Of a stretch of DNA of 10,894 nucleotides, positions 1 to 8,415 are shown piece by piece. A program made the translations under genes and the position numbers. This stretch comes from Willaertia magna (Eukaryota; Heterolobosea; Eutetramitea; Acrasida; Naegleriidae). Location: contig CADWAF010005148.1 of NCBI GenBank assembly GCA_902984215.1, positions 1-10,894 of the forward strand, in the 5' to 3' direction. The notes beneath the pieces were generated by a model. That model worked only from the letters and a program-made list of their open reading frames with translations. It was not told where the DNA came from and did no database searches. Each line of letters begins with the position of its first letter. Positions within the stretch are counted from its first letter, which is position 1.

Positions 1-21
1 TTACAAAATTTTGAAACAAAT

Positions 22-27
22 TTTATT
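22..27 (-). terminator. Candidate poly(A) signal AATAAA for FAAH
   Basis: AATAAA on the minus strand, 16 bases after the stop codon. The surroundings are very AT-rich, so chance occurrence is possible. Confidence 0.35.
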
Positions 28-43
28 TTAAATATTAAAACTA

Positions 44-2010
44 TTATTGTGAAATACCATAGTAAAGTTGAGGTTTTTCTTTTTGTAAATGTAAATCTGC
101 TAATAGAGCAAATTTAAGTAAAGTAACTTCATCATACCACTTTGACATTAATTGTAAACCTACTGGCATTCCATCAATATAACCTATTGGAATGGTAACA
201 GCTGGATTACCACAAAAGTTTGAAATATAAACGTATCTCATTAGATCACTGACAACTGTATAATTACTTTCACCAAAATCTCCTTCTTCTACACCTTCAC
301 AATACTTTTGGGCAACACAAGCACATGTTGGAGTCGCAATTACATTTACATTTTTAAATAACTTCTCTAATTCATCCATCATGTATGTTTTAACTTTTTG
401 AGCACAAAGATATTCTTCTGAGGTAGTGTACACTTGAGTTAGTAGAGACATTCTTGTTTCTGGAGATAACTTTGATCTATTTTCAAATTCATAATAACCA
501 TACTCTCCCATTGCACTTCTCATTTCAGATGCAATTGTAATTAAATGTGAAACTCTTGATATTTCTAATAAAGGAATAACAATATTATCAACTTCAGCAT
601 TATATGTACTACAAAATACATTCTTAATAAAATCCATACACATTTTAGAAATTCTTGGATCAGATACGTGATTAAAATACTCTTCATAAATACCAATTTT
701 CATTCCTGAAAGAGAATAATAACTTTTATCACCTAATTTAATTTCACTCAATCTTAAATCCCTTGGTTGACTAAAAGAATGTTTATCATTATCTCTTCTT
801 CCAGCAGCAACAGCATAAGAAATTGTTAAATCAATTGCAGAAGTACAAATTGGACCAGCAACACCAACAGTATAACAAATTGGATTAGTTGTTTGACTAG
901 CAGAAAGCCTATTTTGAGTTGGTTTCAAACCAAAAGCACCACATAAACTACTTGGGACTCTAATAGAACCACCTCCATCTGTACCAATAGCTAAAGGAAC
1001 TAAACCACTTGCAACTGATGCAGCAGAACCAGAAGAACTACCACCAGTTTCACATTCTAAATTATATGGATTTCTAGCACTTCCAAAACCAACATTAAAT
1101 CCTCTTGGTGAAATACCAATTTCATTTTGATTTGTCTTTCCAACAATAATTGCACCTAATTGTCTTAAACGTCTTGTTACATTACATTCTTCTTCTAATG
1201 TTATAATATGTTTATTATAAGGATTTTCTAACATTCCTTTAGTTGTTGTAAACCCAGCAACATCTAACTCATCTTTAACGCCAATTGGTACACCATCAAA
1301 AACACTTATTGCTTCATTCTTTTCAAACCTTTCTGTAGATTTCTTTGCCGCTTCTAAGATTAAATTTTCATTAAATTTAATGAATGCCCTTAATCTACGA
1401 GAACGTTTGCTGTTATTATTGATTTGATCGGAATCTTTAATGTTTTTAATTAGTTGTTCTGCAACTTGTAATGGTGTTTTCTTCTTTTCTTTATATAATC
1501 TATGTAGATCTACAATAGATGTAAATATGTTATTTTGTTGTTTTTTAAGGCTAACTGTTACTTCTTCATATTCCTTTACAATACGATTCACTTCTTCTTC
1601 TTGTTCTTCTAAAATGTTTGGTTTTGTTTCACTATATTTTGCGTCTTGTAATAATTCTTCAGAGGTTCTTGGAGGAATTGGTTGATAAGTTGGTTGTTTA
1701 GCATAAAAGTATTTTGAAACAATAGAGAAACCTGCGTTGTGTATTAAAGTTGGTAATAATAATTGAGTAATTGGTCTAAATTCAAGAATATTAATTAAAT
1801 AGTAAAATACTTTTCCTTGTAGAGCCGGCAAGACGATTGTCTTTAAGTCATACTTTGGATTATCAATTAATTGTTGAATAGATATTCTTTTATCAACTAA
1901 AAATTTAAGATTAATTCAAAGCAGTATTAATACTTACAATTGGTATAGGTCTTCAAAGCATGATAACCCAACGCTGCAATCAAACAGGTAAAAACTATCA
2001 ACCAAAACAT
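44..2010 (-). CDS. FAAH: Fatty acid amide hydrolase, plant-type (amidase signature family), two exons
   Basis: Predicted membrane-bound serine hydrolase that cleaves fatty acid amides such as N-acylethanolamines to free fatty acid and amine. Exon 1 is 2010-1938 and exon 2 is 1896-44, giving 641 residues. Exon 1 supplies the ATG (context AAAAAAAATG) and a hydrophobic stretch at residues 2-18, a likely signal anchor. The amidase signature is complete: Lys232 in GVKDELD, Ser311 in GGSSSGS and Ser335 in GTDGGGSIR form the Ser-cisSer-Lys triad, with the 24-residue Ser-Ser spacing of the family. Arg337 follows the nucleophile, as in Arabidopsis FAAH. Residues about 50-75 (GKVFYYLINILEF), the TPLQVAEQ segment and ISVFDG resemble plant FAAH upstream of the catalytic core, so it is closer to plant than animal FAAH. 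Family assignment is firm; substrate is inferred. Another amidase-signature hydrolase is the alternative. Confidence 0.9.
1897..1937 (-). other. Intron in FAAH gene (41 bp)
   Basis: Minus-strand donor GTAAGT (1937-1932) and acceptor TTTTTAG ending at 1897. Splicing joins a single base T to TT, making Phe25, and keeps the frame open from the ATG at 2010 into the amidase core. Without it the core frame has no ATG at its 5' end. Confidence 0.85.
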
Positions 2011-2084
2011 TTTTTTTAAATTGATGTTGAAGTAGATCAACTTGTCACTAATTGAGGAAAACAAAATAATTCTCCAAAAATCCA

Positions 2085-2090
2085 TTTATT
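2085..2090 (-). terminator. Candidate poly(A) signal AATAAA for RCC1-repeat gene
   Basis: AATAAA on the minus strand 19 bases after the RCC1 gene stop, and about 75 bases upstream of the FAAH ATG. If used, it leaves a very short promoter space for FAAH. Confidence 0.4.
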
Positions 2091-2109
2091 AATAAGCTTT
2101 ACAATAATT

Positions 2110-3623
2110 TTAATGTTTGAATTTAATAGAGATATCAGCAAATTCCTTCATACAATAATTATTATGAAGTATATCTAAATGTCTTTCAATACAGTTCTTG
2201 TATTGAGGTACTTTTCTTCTAAAATATAAACTAGTAAATTTTCCACCACAACTTACAGAATTAATTTCACATTTCGATTCAAATACAATACTATAACTAC
2301 ATGTTTGTAATTCATTTTGTAAAAATATTTGTCCAAAATCATTTCCTCCACATCTCCAAACTTTTCTATCACTTGTTATAACTATTGTATGAGTTAATCC
2401 ACAACCAACACCTATAACATAAGAATTTAAATGTCTTATATAATTTCCTGTAATTGGTGATATCCCTTCTAATTTTAATCTAATAAAATTATGATTAATA
2501 GATTTATTTTCATTATTTCCTAGTTGTCCATATCTACCATCACCACAACAATAAATCTCACCATAATCTACCACTACAACTGTATGATATAAACCTAATG
2601 AAACATCAGTAATTTTCCTTCCTTTAAATGGTAAATTTGGTGGTTGAATAAATTCATATTGAGTTTCTTCAATATCATAACCCAGTTGACCATTACTATT
2701 CAAACCTGAACAGAAAAATTCATTTTCTCTTGTAACAATTACACTATGATAACCTCCACATGCAACAATCTTAACATCTGGTGTTTCATTCTCATATCCT
2801 TTTAATTTAATCTCACTCAATCTCTCAAAATTTTGACACTCTTTAGTATTTGCCCCATATCTTTTAATTAATTAAATTAAATAAAATAAATAATAAAATA
2901 ATTAAATAAATATATTTAATAAATTACTTACTGATGATATGCATTTGATCCTCTACCAAATATTTGGTTAAATTGGTTTACTACAATACAATGATCATCT
3001 CCGAATTTGGAACAATCAAAATGTTTAACTCTAAAATTCTTTTTCCAACCCTCTTCGGGTGTCCAACGTGTAAAGGAAATATGTTGATTATTAGATGATT
3101 CCGAAGAATTAGAAGAAGCTCCATCACTTCTAAGTTTTGCTTGAGAATATAAATTTTGAAGAGGAGGGCTTCCGCACCAATAAATTGAATCTCCCATTTC
3201 TTCTTTTGAAGTATTTGTTATTGTTTTCTTAGCAATTATATAGGAAACAAGGGTTCCTCCATATATATCAATTATTTTCTCTCCTTTTTGTAAAAATTTA
3301 GAAGTATCAAGCTTAGTTAAAGTATTTACCGGTTTACTATGTGATAAACCTAATTGAAATTCACTATTCTGTCCTACAACATATACTTCATTTAATCTAT
3401 TAGTTAGAAGTAACATAAACGATGTACCATTACTAACTTTCTTTATTGATAATGGTTTTTTAATTTTTTGTTTACCCTTTACATGATCCATCCAATCGGG
3501 GAAAGGAAGTTTAACATTTGTTAATTGATATCTATCTACAAAATCTTCTGTTGCTAGCTGTCCACTTTGATTATGTCCACAAGTCAATAGCGTTGCATTA
3601 ATACCACTATTATTTTGTCCCAT
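2110..3623 (-). CDS. RCC1-repeat beta-propeller protein with truncated BTB-like C-terminus, two exons
   Basis: Exon 1 is 3623-2932 and exon 2 is 2860-2110, giving 480 residues. The ATG at 3623 follows an in-frame TAA nine codons upstream, so the start is well bounded. RCC1 repeat signatures run along the whole protein: CGHNQSGQL (15-23), VGQNSEFQLG (83-92), a degenerate YWCGSPP (148-154), FGRGSNAYHQYG (222-233, spanning the splice junction), CSGLNSNGQLG (281-291), CCGDGRYGQLG (335-345) and RCGGNDFGQ (400-408). This fits a seven-bladed propeller. Residues 160-185 are a Ser/Asn-rich loop. The last ~27 residues (ERHLDILHNN then FADISIKFKH) resemble the opening strand of a BTB domain, as found after RCC1 repeats in RCBTB proteins, but the frame stops there. 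RCC1 propellers act as guanine exchange factors or as interaction platforms; no specific partner can be named. Single-propeller architecture is clear, cellular role unknown. Confidence 0.88.
2861..2931 (-). other. Intron in RCC1-repeat gene (71 bp)
   Basis: Donor GTAAGT (2931-2926) and acceptor TTAAAAG ending at 2861, extremely AT-rich inside. Joining CA to A makes Gln231 and completes the RCC1 motif GSNAYHQYG across the junction, strong support for one gene rather than two. Confidence 0.88.
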
Positions 3624-3845
3624 TTTCAATCCGAAGAAGAGTTAGCAATTATGTAAAATGAAGATATTTTTTATTTAACCTAATCATTGCGCAAGTAGAA
3701 AGCCTGTTTCAAATTAACGACAATGGAAAAAGAGTAACAAATGGCAGGTTTCCGCCTTTTATTAGTGAGGCTTTTTATGTTTCTAGATTTATCTTTAGTC
3801 AAAAGAATTACTGCAACAAGTACTGATTTACAGCTTCGCACAACT

Positions 3846-3892
3846 TGGACGGAGGCAGTGAACGGTTTGTAATGCGTTAAAATAATGGACGG
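3846..3892. repeat. Direct repeat TGGACGG x2 in divergent promoter
   Basis: The heptamer TGGACGG occurs at 3846-3852 and 3886-3892. GC-rich heptamers are uncommon in this AT-rich spacer sequence, so a shared factor site is possible. The function is unknown and chance is not excluded. Confidence 0.3.
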
Positions 3893-3952
3893 CGTGGTAT
3901 TTAATGAAAAATGAAAATTGAATAAACTGGAATGAATAGCTACAATTTTCCT

Positions 3953-3961
3953 TATAAAAAA
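3953..3961 (+). promoter_or_regulatory. TATA-like element upstream of plus-strand gene
   Basis: TATAAAAAA lies 56 bases before the ATG at 4018 in the correct orientation. It would place transcription start near or just before that ATG. In AT-rich DNA this motif can occur by chance. Confidence 0.3.
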
Positions 3962-4017
3962 GTGTACCGCCAATAAAGGATTTACGGTTTTAAAAATCAA
4001 ACGACCTAGAGCTCAAA

Positions 4018-5142
4018 ATGTACAACACCGTAAGTAAGGTTGGGATTACAATTGCAGGTGCCAATTGCTGTACACTAGAGTTACGTAGCACAGCGCTTCT
4101 TTTTATAAAAAAAAACATGTCTTCTGCTAGACCACTGCCTAACAATAACTCCTTAACAATACCTAGCTCACTTAGCCCTATTTCGAAGGATAGTACATGT
4201 GATACATCACCCCCAAGAATTAATACATTACCAAACAACCATGAAGAACGAGGCATGCCCTTTCCTCCAATACCTCCTATACATCATTTTCATCCTTTGG
4301 ACTCGTTTGATCCTTTTAAGAGAATTGAAAGAATAAACGAAGATTCATCCAAAAAGCGTAAAGTTATGGAACCAAACAGAGCAACTAATAATCTTAATAG
4401 TGCCTCTAGTTACTTATTCCAGGGTAAGAAGTTGAAAATGGATAATAATGAGTTTCAACATACACCAGAAAGTAATAATGGTGAAAATTATTCTTTGAAT
4501 AAGATACCTCCTCCTACCAATCCTAAAATTACCATTCCAAGTATTAACAATCCAAGCATTGTGGTATCCAGATCATATAGAAATTGTACAGATAATCATA
4601 TGTACAATCATAAATACGAACATAATGTACATAATAATGTAAATCAAGTTACCTCTCGTAAATATTCCACCATTTGTTCTAGCCCTTGTTGTGAAGAGTA
4701 CTATTGTAACCAAGAACCAAGAACGTACAACAGCCACCACCATAGATTGCCTCATCACCATCATACAAGTTGTGGAATGAATCCTTATTACACCAGTCCA
4801 TTGAGTTCCCATAGCAGTAGTAGCAATAGTTCAAGTGCTTCTCCTCATCACCTTATCCTCCCTTCCTCACCATCTATTATTCACAGTAAAGAATCCCTTA
4901 AGGGAAAGAAAACAATTGTTGCTAAATTTCTAGCTCCTAATAATTGTGCTTTTGTGGGTACTCCAATAATGCAAATTGACAGAAATGAAAATATGATAAT
5001 GGTTAGTGGGCTAACTATTGTGTACAAAGCTCCAAGTTTTACTGACCCAAATCAAGCAACATTTAGAACTGCAGAAAATGGCAGTTCGCTAGAAATTAGA
5101 GTTCCTATTGACAATGAGGGCGCCTTAAATAAAATTTTGTAA
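4018..5142 (+). CDS. Low-complexity, probably nuclear protein with His/Cys cluster; family not recognised
   Basis: A 374-residue protein from the first ATG; I do not recognise the family. Residues 34-290 are mostly disordered and rich in Ser, Asn, Pro and His. SSKKRKV (110-116) is a classic basic nuclear-localisation cluster, so a nuclear location is likely. A Cys/His cluster (Cys220, 224, 225, 230, His240-242, His246-249, Cys252) could bind metal but matches no named zinc finger. A Ser-rich run (262-275) follows. The C-terminal ~80 residues (295-374, beginning KGKKTIVAKF) look ordered, with alternating hydrophobic strands, and may be the conserved part. The start is uncertain: a GTAAGT donor-like site begins 12 bases after the ATG, and the ATG at 4117 (Met34), where low complexity begins, is an equally plausible start. 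A 51-bp intron 4030-4080 would also keep the frame. A transcription or chromatin factor is conceivable but unproven. Confidence 0.7.
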   Translation: MYNTVSKVGITIAGANCCTLELRSTALLFIKKNMSSARPLPNNNSLTIPSSLSPISKDSTCDTSPPRINTLPNNHEERGMPFPPIPPIHHFHPLDSFDPFKRIERINEDSSKKRKVMEPNRATNNLNSASSYLFQGKKLKMDNNEFQHTPESNNGENYSLNKIPPPTNPKITIPSINNPSIVVSRSYRNCTDNHMYNHKYEHNVHNNVNQVTSRKYSTICSSPCCEEYYCNQEPRTYNSHHHRLPHHHHTSCGMNPYYTSPLSSHSSSSNSSSASPHHLILPSSPSIIHSKESLKGKKTIVAKFLAPNNCAFVGTPIMQIDRNENMIMVSGLTIVYKAPSFTDPNQATFRTAENGSSLEIRVPIDNEGALNKIL

Positions 5143-5151
5143 ATAATAATG
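5143..5151. other. Nine-base convergent intergenic gap
   Basis: The plus-strand gene stops at 5140-5142 and the minus-strand RhoGAP-MORN gene stops at 5154-5152. The 3' untranslated regions of both transcripts must therefore run into the neighbour's coding sequence on the opposite strand. I saw no AATAAA shortly after the RhoGAP-MORN stop; on the plus strand an AATAAA lies inside the coding region (5128-5133). Confidence 0.8.
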
Positions 5152-7026
5152 TTATTTATCTTGTAATAATTCTACAGTTGAAAACAATAATTCAAAAACT
5201 AGAGCTGTTTCTGGATTGTTTTGCGTAATATATAAACTATGTCTTAATACCTCATCCTCTTCCTCTCCCACAGTTGCCTTATCTTCATTTTGTATTGATT
5301 TTTGTAAAATTTCCTCTATAACTTTATGATTTCTTAGTCGTTCATTAGTTTTTAATTGTTGAATAACAAATAGTATTTTCTTTTCATTTTCGTCTATTAT
5401 TCTTTCACTTTTAACTAACTCTCCTTTGTCATAAACTTGTTCAAATTTTCTTCCTTTTTGGTCAGTGTATAAAGAATTACCATGGAATTGACCTTGTTCA
5501 AACATTTCGCCTTCAAAAATTTCTTTTGTATCCAAAAGATATAATTTACCTCTACCGTGAAACTTTCCTTCAGTCCAATAGCCTTCGTATTTGTAAGTTT
5601 GAGAATTAAAGGTACCAAACCCTGACGATTTATCATCTTTCCATTCCCCTTCATAAATATCTCCATTAGAGTAGTGAATTATTCCAAAACCTTGCCTTTT
5701 GTCATTTGCCCATTCACCATCATAACTTGAATTATTATCTGCATATCTAATCTTACCCTTTCCATGTTTAGCTCCATTTAAGAATTCACCTTCATAATGG
5801 TCTCCATTTGCATACTTATAATTTCCTTTACCAGTAATAAAATCGTCCAAAAATTCACCTTCATATTTAGAACCATCACCAAATATCATTTTACCATTTC
5901 CATTTCTTTTATTTCTCTTAAAGTTACCTTCATAAATTGCTCCAGAAGGCATCATTAGCATTCCAAATCCATGTTTTTCACCATCTGAATTGGTTGAACC
6001 TTTGTAGTAGGCTAGACCCTCTTTAAAGCTTTGTGACAGTAAATTTGCAAAGAATGAGTGTAAATGTATAACTTTGACAGGCTTTTCAGCTGAAGGTTCT
6101 TCTTTTGGTTGGGAATCTTGTTCTTCTGTTTCTTCTTTAAATATTTCAAGGGCATGTATAATTAAGGTTTTTACAACAATAGTACAACTTGAAATATCTC
6201 TTAGAGTTTCCATAGGGTCTTGATCTTTAATATATAAAATATTTGGTTGGAATACAACAGAAATATTTTCTGGTGACATTAAATTCTAAAAATTGTAAAA
6301 GAAATAAAGAAATATCTAAAAACTTACATGTTTTTGATGTAATGTAATAGTGTGTAGAAATAGACATAATCTCTTTAAAAGTACTGCATTACCCTTAGGA
6401 AGTAATGTTATCACTTTTCTCAATAACTCTATTCTTTTGTTTTCTTCCTCTCTTTCTGATGTTATTGTTGGTGTTGAAGGGGTAGCGGGAGAATTGATAT
6501 TACCACTATCAGAACTATCAGTACTCATACAAGAATTGCTTCTATTTCTTGGGGTTGTCATTTTCACAGTGGCCAGGAAAGAGTCATATAATTTAGTTGT
6601 CAACAAAGGTTCATGTAGCTTTCTAAAAAACAATTTTATGAGAGAAGCTGCTAAGTGAACATCCTTATACTTCTCAAAATCGATTGTAGCGAGTTTAGCA
6701 CCACCTCCATTAAACCCTTCATCAATTTCCTTCATTGCCTTTTCTTCTTTGCTTTTACTGGTACTATGGCGAAATATTCCAACGGTTTCCAATCCATGTT
6801 TTTCAATAAATTCAATAGCCGCAAACAAAAATTGAGGTATTCCTTCTGGGTCTTCACTTAGTTTCATTCCGAAAACTGACTTTTTATTTTCGGTTTGAGA
6901 GTTATCATATTCCTGAATCATTCTTTGTAAATTATCATACATTTCTGATTTTCGTTTTTGGTCATCCTTTAACAAAGCGACAGACCCCCTAGTTTCGAGT
7001 TTTAGTCTAGAAAAAAGCTTTTTCAT
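5152..7026 (-). CDS. RhoGAP domain protein fused to eight MORN repeats, two exons
   Basis: Exon 1 is 7026-6328 and exon 2 is 6285-5152, giving 610 residues. The RhoGAP domain spans about 63-285: Arg86 in GIFRHS is the arginine finger, Lys131 and Arg135 lie in the K-x3-R-x3-EPLL motif, and Asn240 lies in ENISVVFQPNIL, the helix that normally contacts the switch regions. The last motif is reached only by splicing. A Ser/Thr/Pro-rich insertion (158-190) interrupts the GAP domain. An acidic linker (about 285-300) follows, then eight MORN repeats at 326-517, typified by YEGEFLDDFITGKG, YEGEWKDDKSSGFG and YEGYWTEGKFHGRG. A helical, acidic C-terminal region (530-610) ends the protein. RhoGAPs switch off Rho/Rac GTPases, and MORN repeats often bind membranes or phosphoinositides, so this is probably a membrane-targeted GAP for actin or membrane dynamics. 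GAP activity is well supported by residues; the targeting role is inferred. Confidence 0.9.
6286..6327 (-). other. Intron in RhoGAP-MORN gene (42 bp)
   Basis: Donor GTAAGT (6327-6322), acceptor CAATTTTTAG ending at 6286, phase 0. Splicing joins LHQKH to NLMSPENISVVF, restoring the continuous RhoGAP fold. Without it the first frame ends after three intron-derived codons and the second appears as a separate MORN protein. Confidence 0.9.
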
Positions 7027-7096
7027 GTTATTTGTACAGTAACAAACTTTTTTTGAATAATTACAACGCTTTTTTTTTTGTTTATGAAAACTGATG

Positions 7097-7107
7097 TGAC
7101 AATGTCA
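7097..7107. promoter_or_regulatory. Inverted repeat TGACA-A-TGTCA upstream of RhoGAP-MORN
   Basis: A perfect 5-bp inverted repeat with a one-base centre, 71 bases before the RhoGAP-MORN ATG. TGACA half-sites are bound by TALE homeodomain proteins in other eukaryotes. With a 5-bp arm, chance is quite possible. Confidence 0.2.
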
Positions 7108-7163
7108 ATAAATGGACAGGAGGGGATTCGTTTTATGAAAGTAATAAATATTCTTGTAAAAAT

Positions 7164-8351
7164 CTACAAGAAAGCGTTCTGTAAATAAGCACTATAATTG
7201 TTTACCTCCTTCTTTTCCAGTGTTTGCAATAAAGAGGTTTTGATAGTATCAAGCACAGAAAACAGCATCTCTGTTCTAATGTTTGGAGAGCTAGAGCAAG
7301 TTTTTAAGAGGTAGATAACTGTTATTTTAAGCTGACACAACTGTTGAATCGCTTAATACTTACCGTCATCCATAATTTCTTTGTTGCAAGTGTCATGAAA
7401 ACTTTCAAATAAACGTACTAATAAACTCTTAATAGATTCTACGTGACTATTACTGTTATCTTTAACTGTTTTTCTCTTCTTAGAGCTAGGGGAGTCACCC
7501 TTGTTTTCTTCTTCAGTTGTTGTTACATTTTGGTCAACTGTAGCGATAGTATTAATAATCTTCCACAATATTTTTCTCTTCATTTCGATAACAGATTCCC
7601 TAATTAAGGAATGTGAAAAGTGTTGTTGGTCTAAAGTTTTGAAGAAAACAGTTGTTAACATTTCAAATTTGTTTCTGGTTGCAATATGAAATAGTACATC
7701 ATTTGAAATGTAAACCATCATACTGTCAGAAAGGCATTCTAGCTTAATTTGTGAGTCCTTACTCTGTTTAATTAAAACTTGAAAAGTTTGCAGTCTTCTC
7801 TTTACCTCATCATTACTTGGTTCTAAAGAGTTACAAAACAAAGGCTCTAACAACTCCTTCACTACTAAAGCCTTATCCACTTCAGAATTCATGAATAATA
7901 GATAAATCTTTTCTACCAAGGCCGAAGTTTCTGAAATGTTTACTTGACTATGGTAATGAGACAGTATTGCAAGTAGTAATTGAATAGTAACCAAACAAAG
8001 GGATTCTAAAGTTTCACGTCTATGGTATTTTAAATGGAAACAAGGCTTCATTACAACTTGATAGATAGTATCAGCTAATTGTTGTATGTAAGGATGAAAA
8101 GGTGTATTTAATGAATATAAGGAAAAGTAATTTCTACTTTGGAGAATTGCACTCAGTAACTCTAAACAACTCTTTAAAGGTTCATCCAATCTTTCATAAT
8201 TATCAATAGTATTATTTTCAGCCTCTAGTTGACCAATTATCTTATTCATCTTTACAAACGCAGAGCCTATTACTCTTAAATCTTCCTGAGTAACTTTCTT
8301 ACTATTCAAAAGATAAGCTTCAATCTTTAATACAATTTTCTTCACCTCCAT
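7164..8351 (-). CDS. Helical protein of unknown function with KKRK basic cluster, two exons
   Basis: I do not recognise this protein. Exon 1 is 8351-7364 and exon 2 is 7318-7164, giving 380 residues. The ATG has context AAGATGG. The sequence is predicted largely alpha-helical, with repeated amphipathic Leu-rich helices (for example ESLCLVTIQLLLAIL at 116-130 and ALVEKIYLLF at 144-153), reminiscent of HEAT/ARM-like helical proteins, though no repeat consensus is clear. A charged linker (275-303) carries SSKKRKTVKD, a probable nuclear-localisation signal. The C-terminal helix continues through the splice site into exon 2 (KTCSSSPNIRTEMLFSVLD). No catalytic motif, signal peptide or membrane segment stands out. 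It follows the upstream CX9C gene by only 69 bases. A nuclear scaffold or complex subunit is a guess; function unknown. Confidence 0.75.
7319..7363 (-). other. Intron in helical KKRK protein gene (45 bp)
   Basis: Donor GTAAGT (7363-7358) and acceptor AATAACAG ending at 7319, phase 1; joining G to TT makes Val330. It opens 50 further codons ending in TAG at 7164. Nearer AGs put a stop in frame or make a 23-bp intron, so this acceptor is the best choice. Confidence 0.7.
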
Positions 8352-8415
8352 CTTGTCTCTAAATTTTTTTTGTAGTACTTTCCAAAAAGATTTTTTTAAC
8401 CAAAATCAATAAAAT

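Larger units (their letters stand above)
3624..4017. promoter_or_regulatory. Divergent intergenic region between RCC1-repeat gene and the plus-strand gene
   Basis: A 394-bp stretch with no supported gene, lying between the two divergent start codons, so it should hold both promoters. Its middle (about 3690-3900) looks less AT-rich than other spacers. It contains a direct repeat TGGACGG (3846-3852 and 3886-3892, 40 bases apart) and a TATA-like TATAAAAAA. The minus strand has a 106-codon open frame with no recognisable features, which I treat as chance. No tRNA-like B box or cloverleaf was seen. Confidence 0.5.

Noticed and set aside
1440..1685. Plus-strand Cys/Ser/Phe-rich frame inside FAAH
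   Set aside because: Antisense shadow of a frame with conserved amidase-family sequence; its composition is what the reverse complement of Lys/Glu-rich coding gives.
3690..3780. Possible tRNA or structured RNA around the GGCAGGTTTCCGCC stretch
   Set aside because: No B-box like GGTTCGAATCC and no cloverleaf; only a short local hairpin.
3680..4000. Minus-strand 106-codon open frame in the divergent intergenic region
   Set aside because: No domain, mixed composition, and it overlaps the probable promoters of two flanking genes. I see no splice link to the RCC1-repeat gene, which has its own ATG after an in-frame stop.
3990..4256. Minus-strand open frame opposite the start of the plus-strand gene
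   Set aside because: It is antisense to a longer coding frame, crosses the putative TATA/start region and has no recognisable motif.
4573..4812. Minus-strand Met/Val/Ile-rich frame opposite the His/Ser-rich region
   Set aside because: Reverse complement of His and Asn codons produces Met/Val/Ile runs; no independent support.
4730..4860. His- and Ser-codon repeats as a possible microsatellite or CRISPR-like array
   Set aside because: Irregular low-complexity coding sequence with mixed codons; no constant repeat or spacer unit.
6350..6861. Two plus-strand frames opposite the RhoGAP domain
   Set aside because: Antisense to conserved RhoGAP sequence with no motif of their own.
7030..7163. Possible extra gene or exon between the RhoGAP-MORN start and the helical gene stop
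   Set aside because: Only 137 bases, poly(T)/poly(A) rich, with no coding-like frame; best read as promoter plus 3' end.
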